This document shows positions 35,505 through 42,643 of a DNA stretch of 64,000 nucleotides, in pieces (position 1 is the stretch's first letter; every line of letters begins with the position of its first letter). Both the position numbers and the translations under genes were made by a program. Under the pieces are notes generated by a model, which worked only from the letters and a program-made list of their open reading frames with translations, was not told the origin of the DNA and made no database searches. This DNA comes from Wohlfahrtiimonas larvae_A (GTDB taxonomy: Bacteria > Pseudomonadota > Gammaproteobacteria > Cardiobacteriales > Wohlfahrtiimonadaceae): contig JBEBSR010000002.1 in NCBI GenBank assembly GCA_040394195.1, positions 1-64,000 of the forward strand, in the 5' to 3' direction.

Positions 35505-35581
35505 TGGTGGGCCTTGCTGGGCTCGAACCAGCGACCGCTCGATTATGAGTCGAGAGCTCTAACCAACTGAGCTAAAGGCCC
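35505..35581 (-). tRNA. tRNA with CAU anticodon, probably tRNA-Ile2
   Basis: 77 nt including encoded CCA. Acceptor GGGCCTT pairs with AAGGCCC; D-arm TAGCTCAGTTGGTTAGAG; anticodon stem CTCGA / TCGAG with loop CTCATAA, so the anticodon is CAT. CAU tRNAs may be initiator Met, elongator Met or Ile2. The stretch after the anticodon stem, GGTCGCTGGTTC and the CCAGCA T-arm, matches E. coli tRNA-Ile2 (a TilS lysidine substrate) better than the elongator Met tRNA, so Ile2 is favoured. Confidence 0.85.
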
Positions 35582-35588
35582 AAATATC

Positions 35589-35665
35589 TGGTAGGCATAA
35601 ATGGACTCGAACCATCGACCCCCACCATGTCAAGGTGGTGCTCTAACCAACTGAGCTATATGCCT
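35589..35665 (-). tRNA. tRNA-Val (GAC)
   Basis: 77 nt with encoded CCA. Acceptor AGGCATA / TATGCCT; anticodon stem CCACC / GGTGG with loop TTGACAT, so the anticodon is GAC. The D, anticodon and T arms closely match E. coli valV/valW. It is first in a two-tRNA unit with the CAU tRNA, 7 nt apart. Confidence 0.97.
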
Positions 35666-35684
35666 ATGAGTAAATAGGTGTGTG

Positions 35685-35713
35685 ATTATATAGATTACTT
35701 TTTAAAGGTGCAA
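35685..35713 (-). promoter_or_regulatory. tRNA operon promoter
   Basis: Minus strand TTGCAC (35708-35713) and perfect TATAAT (35685-35690), spacer exactly 17 bp, placed 19 bp before the tRNA-Val 5' end. Confidence 0.75.
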
Positions 35714-35737
35714 GCTTTATAGTCGATAATTGCTCAA

Positions 35738-36703
35738 TTAATCTAGTTTGAGCATAATTTTGCCAATATGGGTGCTTGATTCCATTAATTCATGGGCTTT
35801 ATCAGCTTCATGTAATGGAAATGTTGTATGGATCACAGGTTTAAATGAGCCATTTTTTATAAGTGGTAAAAATTTCTCTTTCAATGCTTGCGTTAATGCT
35901 TCTTTGAAAGGTAATTCACGTGAACGCAATGTGCTACCAGTTAAAGTTAAACGTTTGGTCATACTCTTTAATAAATTACATTCAACTTTAAAACCTTTGG
36001 CTGCATTGATGTAAACTAAACGACCATCAGTATTCAGTGCGTTGATGTTTTTGCCGAAGTAATCACCACCAATGATATCTAAAATTACATCAACATCTTT
36101 TACATGGTCAGCAAAATCATCTGTTTTGTAGTTGATGGCAGTTGCACCTAGCGATTCACAGAAAGCTTTTTTATCATCACTGCCAACCGTTGTATAGATC
36201 TTTTTAGCGCCAAATAGTTTTGCTAATTGAATAGCTGTAATGCCAATGCCACTTGTGCCACCATGCACCATGAACGTTTCGCCTGATTGGAATCGGCAAC
36301 GATCAAATACATTGCTCCACACTGTGTAAACAGTTTCAGGTAGGGAAGCTGCTTCTACATAGGATAAATTTTCAGGCTTACGAATACAGATCGATGCGGG
36401 TGCATTAACATATTCAGCATAACCACCGCCAGAAATGAGTGAAAATACGTCATCGCCCACTTGCCATTCTGTAACACGGCTACCAATCTTTTCAATTGTA
36501 CCTGCAACTTCTAAGCCCAAGATGTCAGCAACAACGCCTTCAGGTACAGGATAATTGCCTTTACGTTGTGCAACATCTAAGCGATTGATACCAGCTGCTT
36601 TAACTTTAATAAGTACTTCATTATCTGCAATTTCTGGAATTGCACGTTCTTCAATTTTTAAAACAGATGGTGAACCAAATTCAGTGATAACAACGGCTTT
36701 CAT
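35738..36703 (-). CDS. NAD(P)H-quinone oxidoreductase (zinc-free MDR family)
   Basis: Cytoplasmic medium-chain reductase of 321 aa. The GroES-like N-terminal domain lacks the structural zinc cysteines, and the Rossmann domain has the MVHGGTSGIGITAIQLAK nucleotide-binding motif. The layout matches the quinone oxidoreductase/PIG3 (QorA-like) subfamily, which reduces quinones with NADPH. The natural substrate is unknown. A textbook TAGGAGGA site precedes ATG 36703. It stands next to the tRNA pair, with the PH-domain gene 67 bp upstream in the same direction. Confidence 0.88.
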   Translation of the reverse strand: MKAVVITEFGSPSVLKIEERAIPEIADNEVLIKVKAAGINRLDVAQRKGNYPVPEGVVADILGLEVAGTIEKIGSRVTEWQVGDDVFSLISGGGYAEYVNAPASICIRKPENLSYVEAASLPETVYTVWSNVFDRCRFQSGETFMVHGGTSGIGITAIQLAKLFGAKKIYTTVGSDDKKAFCESLGATAINYKTDDFADHVKDVDVILDIIGGDYFGKNINALNTDGRLVYINAAKGFKVECNLLKSMTKRLTLTGSTLRSRELPFKEALTQALKEKFLPLIKNGSFKPVIHTTFPLHEADKAHELMESSTHIGKIMLKLD

Positions 36704-36770
36704 AGTTCCTCCTAAGATAGCAGTGGATAGTGAGCTTTTACCATTCTATATAATATTTTACAGATTGGTA

Positions 36771-37247
36771 TTAATCTTGAGATTGATTATTTTCTTCTTG
36801 TGTTAATGCAGCGCTTCTGAAAGTTAAAGGATCTTTAATGTAAGGTATTGGTGCTGTTGTGCCACCTGAACCAATGATTTTGATGCTACCAAAATTAAAA
36901 ATTCTACCAATAATACCTTGGTTGACTTGTAAGCTCTCGACTTTGCTATGTTTTAACTCGATAGTTTGTCTGCGAATGAAGCCAAATTTTGCAATTACAC
37001 GCTTATCTGTTACAGCCAATTCTGTGGAATAAGAATAAACCCATGCTTGAATAAAATAGTAAAGTGCAGGTGCTAATGGGATTAATGATAGATACCATAA
37101 GTTCATCCAGCCAAAATAATATAAGGTACCAAATACAATGATGGAGCATAAAGCCCATAATGCAGGTTGGGTGTAAATGAAGCCATGAGTTTTTGCATAA
37201 ACTACTAAGTTTTCATTCGGCATAATGACTTCTTTAATGTATCGCAT
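36771..37247 (-). CDS. Bacterial PH-domain membrane protein
   Basis: 158 aa protein: a short N-terminal segment, two adjacent membrane helices (PALWALCSIIVFGTLYYFG and NLWYLSLIPLAPALYYFIQA), then a YdbT/DUF304-type PH domain with TELAVTDKRVIAKFGFIRRQTIELKHSKVESL, the standard core. Function unknown; PH-domain proteins of this type often act in membrane stress. ATG 37247 has TTGGAG six bases upstream; another Met at residue 9 (37223) is a possible alternative start. Confidence 0.82.
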   Translation of the reverse strand: MRYIKEVIMPNENLVVYAKTHGFIYTQPALWALCSIIVFGTLYYFGWMNLWYLSLIPLAPALYYFIQAWVYSYSTELAVTDKRVIAKFGFIRRQTIELKHSKVESLQVNQGIIGRIFNFGSIKIIGSGGTTAPIPYIKDPLTFRSAALTQEENNQSQD

Positions 37248-37288
37248 TTATAGCTCCAATATTAATGATAGATCAATCGTAGCATAAA

Positions 37289-38119
37289 CTATGCTAGCCA
37301 ATTTCTTTGGCTGTCATCTTCTGTTTGAGTATCTTCTGATTTGATCGTAAATTTTTCAAAATCAAACAGTTCAGTATCAGCCAATTGTGATGGCTTGATA
37401 TTCTTTAAGGATCTGAAAATATTTTCAATTCTGCCAGGATATTTCTCTTCCCATTCTTGCAGCATCATTTTAGTGGTTTGGCGCTGTAAGCCATCTTGTG
37501 AGCCACATAAGTTACATGGAATAATAGGGAATTCGTGAATTTCTGCATATTTGATGAGGTCTTTTTCAGAGCAATATGCCAATGGGCGAATGAGAATATT
37601 ATCACCATCATCGCTTTGTAATTTTGGTGGCATTGCCTTTAATGTTGAGCCGAAGAACATATTCATGAATAATGTTTCTACGATGTCATCACGATGATGC
37701 CCCAAAGCAATTTTATTGAAACCTTTCTCTTTAGCATAGCTATACAAAATACCACGACGTAAACGTGAGCAAAGGCTGCAAGTTGTTTTGCCTTCAGGGA
37801 TTATTTCTTTCACAACAGAATAAGTATCTTGCGTGATGATCTCAAAAGGTACGCCTAATTCTGTTAAATAGTTAGGTAAAACATGTTCAGGGAAACCTGG
37901 CTGCTTTTGATCCAAGTTCACTGCAAAAACTTCGAAATTTACAGGTGCTTTTTCTTTGAGTTTTAATAAAAGGTCCAATAAAGCATAGGAGTCTTTCCCA
38001 CCGGATAAGCAAACCATGATGCGATCGCCATCTTCGATCATTTTATAATCCATAATGGCTGTACCAACTAAACGGCGTAAACGTTTTTCTAATTTTTTCT
38101 GAGTAACTGATTGTGTCAT
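37289..38119 (-). CDS. ttcA: tRNA 2-thiocytidine(32) synthetase TtcA
   Basis: Iron-sulfur, ATP-dependent PP-loop enzyme (276 aa) that thiolates C32 of several tRNAs. Visible motifs are CLSGGKDSYALLDLL (PP-loop), the cysteine pair TCSLCSRLRRG, and PCNLCGSQ, which together bind the cluster, as well as ALGHHRDDIVETLFMNM. The sulfur donor is a cysteine desulfurase, and one lies about 900 bp away on the other strand. The MoeB-like gene starts 160 bp upstream, divergent. Confidence 0.96.
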   Translation of the reverse strand: MTQSVTQKKLEKRLRRLVGTAIMDYKMIEDGDRIMVCLSGGKDSYALLDLLLKLKEKAPVNFEVFAVNLDQKQPGFPEHVLPNYLTELGVPFEIITQDTYSVVKEIIPEGKTTCSLCSRLRRGILYSYAKEKGFNKIALGHHRDDIVETLFMNMFFGSTLKAMPPKLQSDDGDNILIRPLAYCSEKDLIKYAEIHEFPIIPCNLCGSQDGLQRQTTKMMLQEWEEKYPGRIENIFRSLKNIKPSQLADTELFDFEKFTIKSEDTQTEDDSQRNWLA

Positions 38120-38252
38120 GATCTACCTAAAAACAACAAAGAACTAAAAGCTGTGGAATCGAGCATTTTATCATTTTGATCTCTAAACATCATATAAATT
38201 CTCAGGAATGTTTATAGGTAAATATTTAACGAATATTAAAAGGTGATGGGTA

Positions 38253-38258
38253 TATAAT
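38253..38258 (+). promoter_or_regulatory. -10 element of MoeB-type gene
   Basis: Perfect TATAAT 24 bp before the start codon region; no convincing -35 at 16-18 bp upstream. Transcription would begin near 38265. Confidence 0.4.
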
Positions 38259-38282
38259 AGGGAGTTTAATTATTCTCATGTG

Positions 38283-39044
38283 ATGCCAATGTTAAATGAT
38301 GAAGCGTTGCTCCGATATTCTCGGCACATTTTGTTGTCGGAAATTGATTTGGATGGGCAAGAAAAAATTCAGCAATCTCGTATCTTAATTGTTGGTTGTG
38401 GTGGTTTGGGCAACGCTGCTGCACCATTATTAGTGGCGGCGGGTATTGGTGAAATCACATTAGTAGATTTTGATGACATTGACTTATCTAATTTACAGCG
38501 TCAAATTCATTTTGAAACCCAAGATGTTGGTGAGAATAAGGCTGAAATACTTAAAAAACATCTACACAGTTTAAATCCTAATGTCACTATTCATGCTGTA
38601 ACTGAAAAAGCAGATGAAGCGCTGTTATTAGATTTAGCACGTAATGTAGATATGATTTTGGATTGCACTGATAATTTTGCGATTCGCCAAGCAATCAATG
38701 TGGTTGCTCATCATTATAAAATTCCTTTAATTTCTGGCTCAGCTGTACGTTTTGAAGGGCAGTTAGCGATTTATGATTTTAGAGATAAAAAAAGTGGCTG
38801 CTATTATTGCCTATTTGAAGGTGCGCACAGTGATGATGGTGCATGTGCGCTACTGGGAGTTTTTTCACCCATTTTACAGATCGTGGGCGCAATGCAGGCA
38901 CAAGAGGCTTTGAAGATTATTCTGGGTTTAGAGATTAAAATTAATCAGATGAAAGTTTATAATGGACTAACTGGGGATTGGCAGGTGTTTAAATTTGCAC
39001 GTAACCCCAAATGCACTGTTTGTCATGAAAAAGAGGTGAAGTAG
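38283..39044 (+). CDS. MoeB/ThiF-type adenylyltransferase (E1-like)
   Basis: Activates the C-terminal Gly-Gly of a small ubiquitin-like sulfur carrier (MoaD or ThiS) by adenylation. The 253 aa protein shows RYSRHILL, nucleotide-binding LIVGCGGLGNAA, DFDDIDLSNLQRQ, DCTDNFAIRQAIN, and two CxxC pairs (CYYC, CTVC) for zinc. MoeB versus ThiF cannot be decided from sequence. Starts GTG 38280, ATG 38283 and ATG 38289 lack a Shine-Dalgarno; the family N-terminus (LSDQEMLRY) suits 38289, and 38283 is used here. Two bases separate its stop from the cysteine desulfurase gene. Confidence 0.88.
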   Translation: MPMLNDEALLRYSRHILLSEIDLDGQEKIQQSRILIVGCGGLGNAAAPLLVAAGIGEITLVDFDDIDLSNLQRQIHFETQDVGENKAEILKKHLHSLNPNVTIHAVTEKADEALLLDLARNVDMILDCTDNFAIRQAINVVAHHYKIPLISGSAVRFEGQLAIYDFRDKKSGCYYCLFEGAHSDDGACALLGVFSPILQIVGAMQAQEALKIILGLEIKINQMKVYNGLTGDWQVFKFARNPKCTVCHEKEVK

Positions 39045-39046
39045 CA

Positions 39047-40558
39047 ATGGATCAAAAAATTATTTACTTAGATTATGCTGCTACAACACCACCAGCGCAT
39101 GAAGTGGTTGAGCACATGATGCTTGGTTTAAATACTGTTTGGGGCAATGCAAGTAGTGAGCATATATATGGTTATGCTGCAAATCATTATGTGGAAGAAT
39201 CATTGCAGGCAATTTCTAAGTTTTTGAGTGTAGAGCAGAGCTGCTTAACATTAACCAATGGTGCAACAGAATCCATTAACTTGGCATTGAAAGGCGTGAT
39301 GCGCGCACAAACTGCCAAAAAACATATGATCGCAATCACAACAGAGCATAAAGCAACGTTGAATACAGCTCAGGCTTTGGTGCAAGAAGGATTCGATGTT
39401 ACATTTTTATCACCAAATGAAAATGGACAAATTACAGCGGAAATGTTTGAAGCGGCGATTACATCTGAAACTGCATTGATTACTACTTTATGGGTGAATA
39501 ATGAAACAGGGGATATTTATGATATTCCAGCACTGAGTGAAGTAGCACGCAAGCATAAAGTTTTATTACATGTGGATGCAACACAAGCTCTGCCACATTT
39601 TAAAATTGATCTCTCTTTGGTGGATTTAGCAAGCTTTACTGCTCACAAAATTTATGGCCCGAAAGGCATTGGTATGTTGTATAAACGTGATTTTCCGAAA
39701 ATTCCAATGGCACAAGTTTTGGATGGCGCAAAAACTGAATTGGGCAATCATGTGGGTACATTAGCAAATCATCAAATTATGGGTTTAGCGCGCGCGGTTA
39801 AGCTATTATCATCACATTATGGCAAAGAGCAAACTCAGAATGAGCAGCGTTTAGAATATTTGATGAAAGCATTATCACCTTTTGGTGTGACTAGAAATGG
39901 CAAAGAAAATCAGTTGATGCCAGCGATTATTAATATTCATGTGCCAGATGTTTATGGCGAAACCTTAATGGCGGCCGTGCCTCATTTATGTTTCTCACGT
40001 GGTTCAGCATGTAATAGTGATGAAACATTGCCATCGCACGTATTAACTGAGTTAGGTTATAGTAATAAGCATGCAAGAGAAAGTGTACGAATCAGCTTAG
40101 GACGCAACTTATTAGAGTATGATTTTAAATTGGCTGTGAATGATTTAGCAAAATCCATTGATCAGTTGCAACGAATTGCTCATGCAGAGCGTGGTGAAAA
40201 TATATTGCCAGCTATTCATGTGAAAGGTGATATTAATCTTAAGTTGTTAGATCGTTTTAACTTTCAAGAAAGCCATGTTTTTGAGTTAAAACGTGATGAT
40301 GTAGAACTCAGTATTAAAGCATTAGTGCAAGAAGATAATGTTGCGAGGTTGTCTCTTGGATTGCAAGGTTCACCATATATTTTATGGTTTATGAATGAAG
40401 CGGTAAATGGGCTTCGTCAGCAACCTTTGGATGTTTGGGTGAATTTCCGAATGAATCAAGTGTGTGAAACAATGGAAACACCACAAAATGAATTACGATT
40501 GGTGATGATTATCGAGAAGTTTATCCGTGATTGTGGTGCATCTATGAAAGAAGGTTAA
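39047..40558 (+). CDS. Cysteine desulfurase with unrecognised C-terminal extension
   Basis: PLP enzyme of the NifS/IscS class, about residues 1-385: opens with IYLDYAATTPP, has TNGATESINLALKG, the PLP Lys in FTAHKIYGPKGIG, and the catalytic Cys in FSRGSACNSD. IscS proteins are near 400 aa; this one has 503. The final 115 or so residues (from HVKGDINLKL) match no domain I recognise. They contain only two cysteines, C473 and C496, and no IscU-like CxC. With the E1 gene immediately upstream, a sulfur-relay function for thiamine, molybdopterin or tRNA thiolation is plausible, but inferred. AGGTGA precedes ATG 39047. Confidence 0.85.
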   Translation: MDQKIIYLDYAATTPPAHEVVEHMMLGLNTVWGNASSEHIYGYAANHYVEESLQAISKFLSVEQSCLTLTNGATESINLALKGVMRAQTAKKHMIAITTEHKATLNTAQALVQEGFDVTFLSPNENGQITAEMFEAAITSETALITTLWVNNETGDIYDIPALSEVARKHKVLLHVDATQALPHFKIDLSLVDLASFTAHKIYGPKGIGMLYKRDFPKIPMAQVLDGAKTELGNHVGTLANHQIMGLARAVKLLSSHYGKEQTQNEQRLEYLMKALSPFGVTRNGKENQLMPAIINIHVPDVYGETLMAAVPHLCFSRGSACNSDETLPSHVLTELGYSNKHARESVRISLGRNLLEYDFKLAVNDLAKSIDQLQRIAHAERGENILPAIHVKGDINLKLLDRFNFQESHVFELKRDDVELSIKALVQEDNVARLSLGLQGSPYILWFMNEAVNGLRQQPLDVWVNFRMNQVCETMETPQNELRLVMIIEKFIRDCGASMKEG

Positions 40559-40572
40559 TTAACCTTCTTTTT
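40547..40572. terminator. Terminator formed by two convergent stop codons
   Basis: Perfect 24-bp palindrome, AAAGAAGGTTAA then TTAACCTTCTTT, centred on two abutting TAA stop codons. The left arm encodes Lys-Glu-Gly-stop of the desulfurase and the right arm encodes Lys-Glu-Gly-stop of PgsA. Plus-strand T-tract follows. Confidence 0.8.
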
Positions 40573-41149
40573 GGTGGTTTTTTTCGCTTTGATAAGCTAA
40601 AACTAGATAATCCACCATTGAATAGATTGTTAGAGCAGCAGCAATGATCAGACCAACTTCACCGATTAGGAAGATTGGTAAGCCAAAGAAATCAGCTTTA
40701 AATAATAAACAACCAATTGCACCCATTTGGAAAGTTGTTTTCCATTTGCCAATCCAAGAAACAGCAACAGAGTTTCTGCGGCCTAAAGATGCCATCCATT
40801 CGCGCAGTGCAGAAATGGTGATCTCGCGACAAATAATGATGATAGTACAGAGGACAATGATTAAAGATTGAGGATTATCAACAGCGATGATAATTAAGGC
40901 AACAGCAACGATGAGTTTGTCTGCAACTGGGTCTAAGAATGCACCAAATGGAGACATGACATTAAGTTTTCTAGCCAAATAGCCATCAAAGTAATCTGTC
41001 ACGCCAGCTAAAGCAAACAACAGCCACATGATGAAGTTTTGTAGTGGCATACCAAAAAAAGTAGATTTTATATCTAATAAGGCAACCAATACGAATACAG
41101 GAATAATGAAGATTCGAAATAAAGTGAGTAAATTTGGAAGATTCATCAT
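40559..41149 (-). CDS. pgsA: CDP-diacylglycerol-glycerol-3-P 3-phosphatidyltransferase
   Basis: Inner-membrane enzyme (196 aa) that makes phosphatidylglycerol phosphate, the first committed step to PG and cardiolipin. The CDP-alcohol phosphotransferase motif is complete: DYFDGYLARKLNVMSPFGAFLDPVADK has the required D-x2-DG-x2-AR-x8-G-x3-D-x3-D spacing. N-terminus NLPNLLTLFRI matches the family. Two consecutive ATGs exist at 41149 and 41146; either fits the CAGG upstream. The stop abuts the convergent desulfurase gene exactly. Confidence 0.96.
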   Translation of the reverse strand: MMNLPNLLTLFRIFIIPVFVLVALLDIKSTFFGMPLQNFIMWLLFALAGVTDYFDGYLARKLNVMSPFGAFLDPVADKLIVAVALIIIAVDNPQSLIIVLCTIIIICREITISALREWMASLGRRNSVAVSWIGKWKTTFQMGAIGCLLFKADFFGLPIFLIGEVGLIIAAALTIYSMVDYLVLAYQSEKNHQKEG

Positions 41150-41220
41150 TGCCTGTAGTCCTTAGTTTGTGCACGTACCATTATCGCCATTTTTGATAGG
41201 AAGTCAAAGTGACATTACCT

Positions 41221-41919
41221 TTAATTGGTTGGCTGAAGGTAAGATAGCCAGCGCTTTTCACACTTCTTGAAAATAAAAATTAACAAGAATGTAATGCTTA
41301 AATATAAACATGCAGCAATTAAATAAGGTGTGAATTGTAAAAATGTCACGTTTTTCATTCGATTAGCAGCACCTAAAATATCCAAATTGGTCAAAGCAAT
41401 CACAAATACTTGAGCTGTGCCATGCAACATAAAGATTACTTCATTGCTGTATGCAGGTAAAGCACGTCTAAATCCTGATGGGAAAATTACGCGATAGAAT
41501 ACCTGCCATTTGCTCATGCCCATTGCAACAGCAGCTTCAATTTCACCTTTGGGTGTATTTTTGAATGAGCCTTTGAAGATTTCAATCGTATAAGCACATG
41601 TATTCATGCTGAATGCAATGATTGCACACCAATAAGGTTGCTTAACAATGTTCCATAACCATGGAATTTGACGAAGTTCTGCTGAAAATTGACCCAATCC
41701 ATAATACAAAAGGTAGATTTGAATCAATAATGGTGTGCCTCTAAAGAAATAGCTGAATGATGCAACAGGCATAGAAAACATAGGGTTTCTAGACAGCGCA
41801 GCAAAAGCCAAAGGCAATGCAAAAACTAAACCAATGAACGATGAGATAAAGGTAAGCTGTAATGTGACCCAAACACCATTGGCAAAGAGTGGAGCATAAC
41901 TTTCAAATAAACTATTCAT
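41221..41919 (-). CDS. hisM: ABC transporter permease HisM
   Basis: Membrane subunit of a polar amino acid (His/Arg/Lys/Orn type) uptake ABC transporter, 232 aa. The EAA loop is EIEAAVAMGMSKWQVFYRVI, with about five membrane helices. ATG 41919 has CAGGAG seven bases upstream; the frame extends 21 bp further only through a weaker start. It overlaps the hisQ stop by 8 bp. The substrate-binding (HisJ) and ATPase (HisP) genes are not in the window. Confidence 0.88.
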   Translation of the reverse strand: MNSLFESYAPLFANGVWVTLQLTFISSFIGLVFALPLAFAALSRNPMFSMPVASFSYFFRGTPLLIQIYLLYYGLGQFSAELRQIPWLWNIVKQPYWCAIIAFSMNTCAYTIEIFKGSFKNTPKGEIEAAVAMGMSKWQVFYRVIFPSGFRRALPAYSNEVIFMLHGTAQVFVIALTNLDILGAANRMKNVTFLQFTPYLIAACLYLSITFLLIFIFKKCEKRWLSYLQPTN

Positions 41920-42640
41920 AATACGCTCCTGTTGAAACACCTTTGGAGAAGCGTTTTTCTAGCCATTTTACAACTACGATTGAAACAGATGTTAAAACAA
42001 GATAGCCGATTGCTACCGTGATTAAGAATGTGAAGGGTGCTCTGACAGATTGCCCGCCTTTTAAAGCAATGGATACAAAATCAGGTAAGCCAATCAATGA
42101 GATCAAAGCTGTTGCTTTCAATAAAACTAACCAGTTGTTGTTTAAACCCGGTAATGCAAAGCGAACAGCTTGTGGGATCACAATTTTAAACGAAACGCGG
42201 GTTGGTGACATACCCAATGCCAAGGCAGATTCGCGTTGGCCTTTAGGAACCGATAATAACGCACCGCGGAAGCTTTCTGCCATGAATGCGCCAAACATAA
42301 AGCCAATAGTTGCAACACCTGCGACAAAAGGGCTGATATTGATTTGGCTAACGCCCATGGACTCTGTGATCTTGTTTAATAATGTCTGCATGCCAAAGTA
42401 GAACAAGAAGATTAAAACAATATCAGGGATGCCACGGATAATGGTTGTGTATGCAGCAACTGTGCCACGAATGAATCGGGATTGACTGAAAGATCCTAAT
42501 GCTGCCAAAATTCCCAAAATTACTGCTACAACTAAGGAGAAAACTCCCAATTCGATTGTGAGAAGGAAGCCTTCCCACAAGATCTGTTTATAGAGCAATA
42601 CCAATTGGAATTGCTCTGTTACTGCGTTAAAAAATGACAT
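41912..42640 (-). CDS. hisQ: ABC transporter permease HisQ
   Basis: Partner permease of HisM, 242 aa, with its EAA loop QRESALALGMSPTRVSFKIV and five membrane helices; the N-terminal residues GFLLTIELGVFSLVVAV fit HisQ/ArtQ subfamily proteins. Its ATG lies three bases after the glnS stop, and its own stop overlaps hisM. So transcription likely begins at glnS and the pair is separated from its usual hisJ and hisP genes. Confidence 0.88.
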   Translation of the reverse strand: MSFFNAVTEQFQLVLLYKQILWEGFLLTIELGVFSLVVAVILGILAALGSFSQSRFIRGTVAAYTTIIRGIPDIVLIFLFYFGMQTLLNKITESMGVSQINISPFVAGVATIGFMFGAFMAESFRGALLSVPKGQRESALALGMSPTRVSFKIVIPQAVRFALPGLNNNWLVLLKATALISLIGLPDFVSIALKGGQSVRAPFTFLITVAIGYLVLTSVSIVVVKWLEKRFSKGVSTGAYYE

Positions 42641-42643
42641 TGG

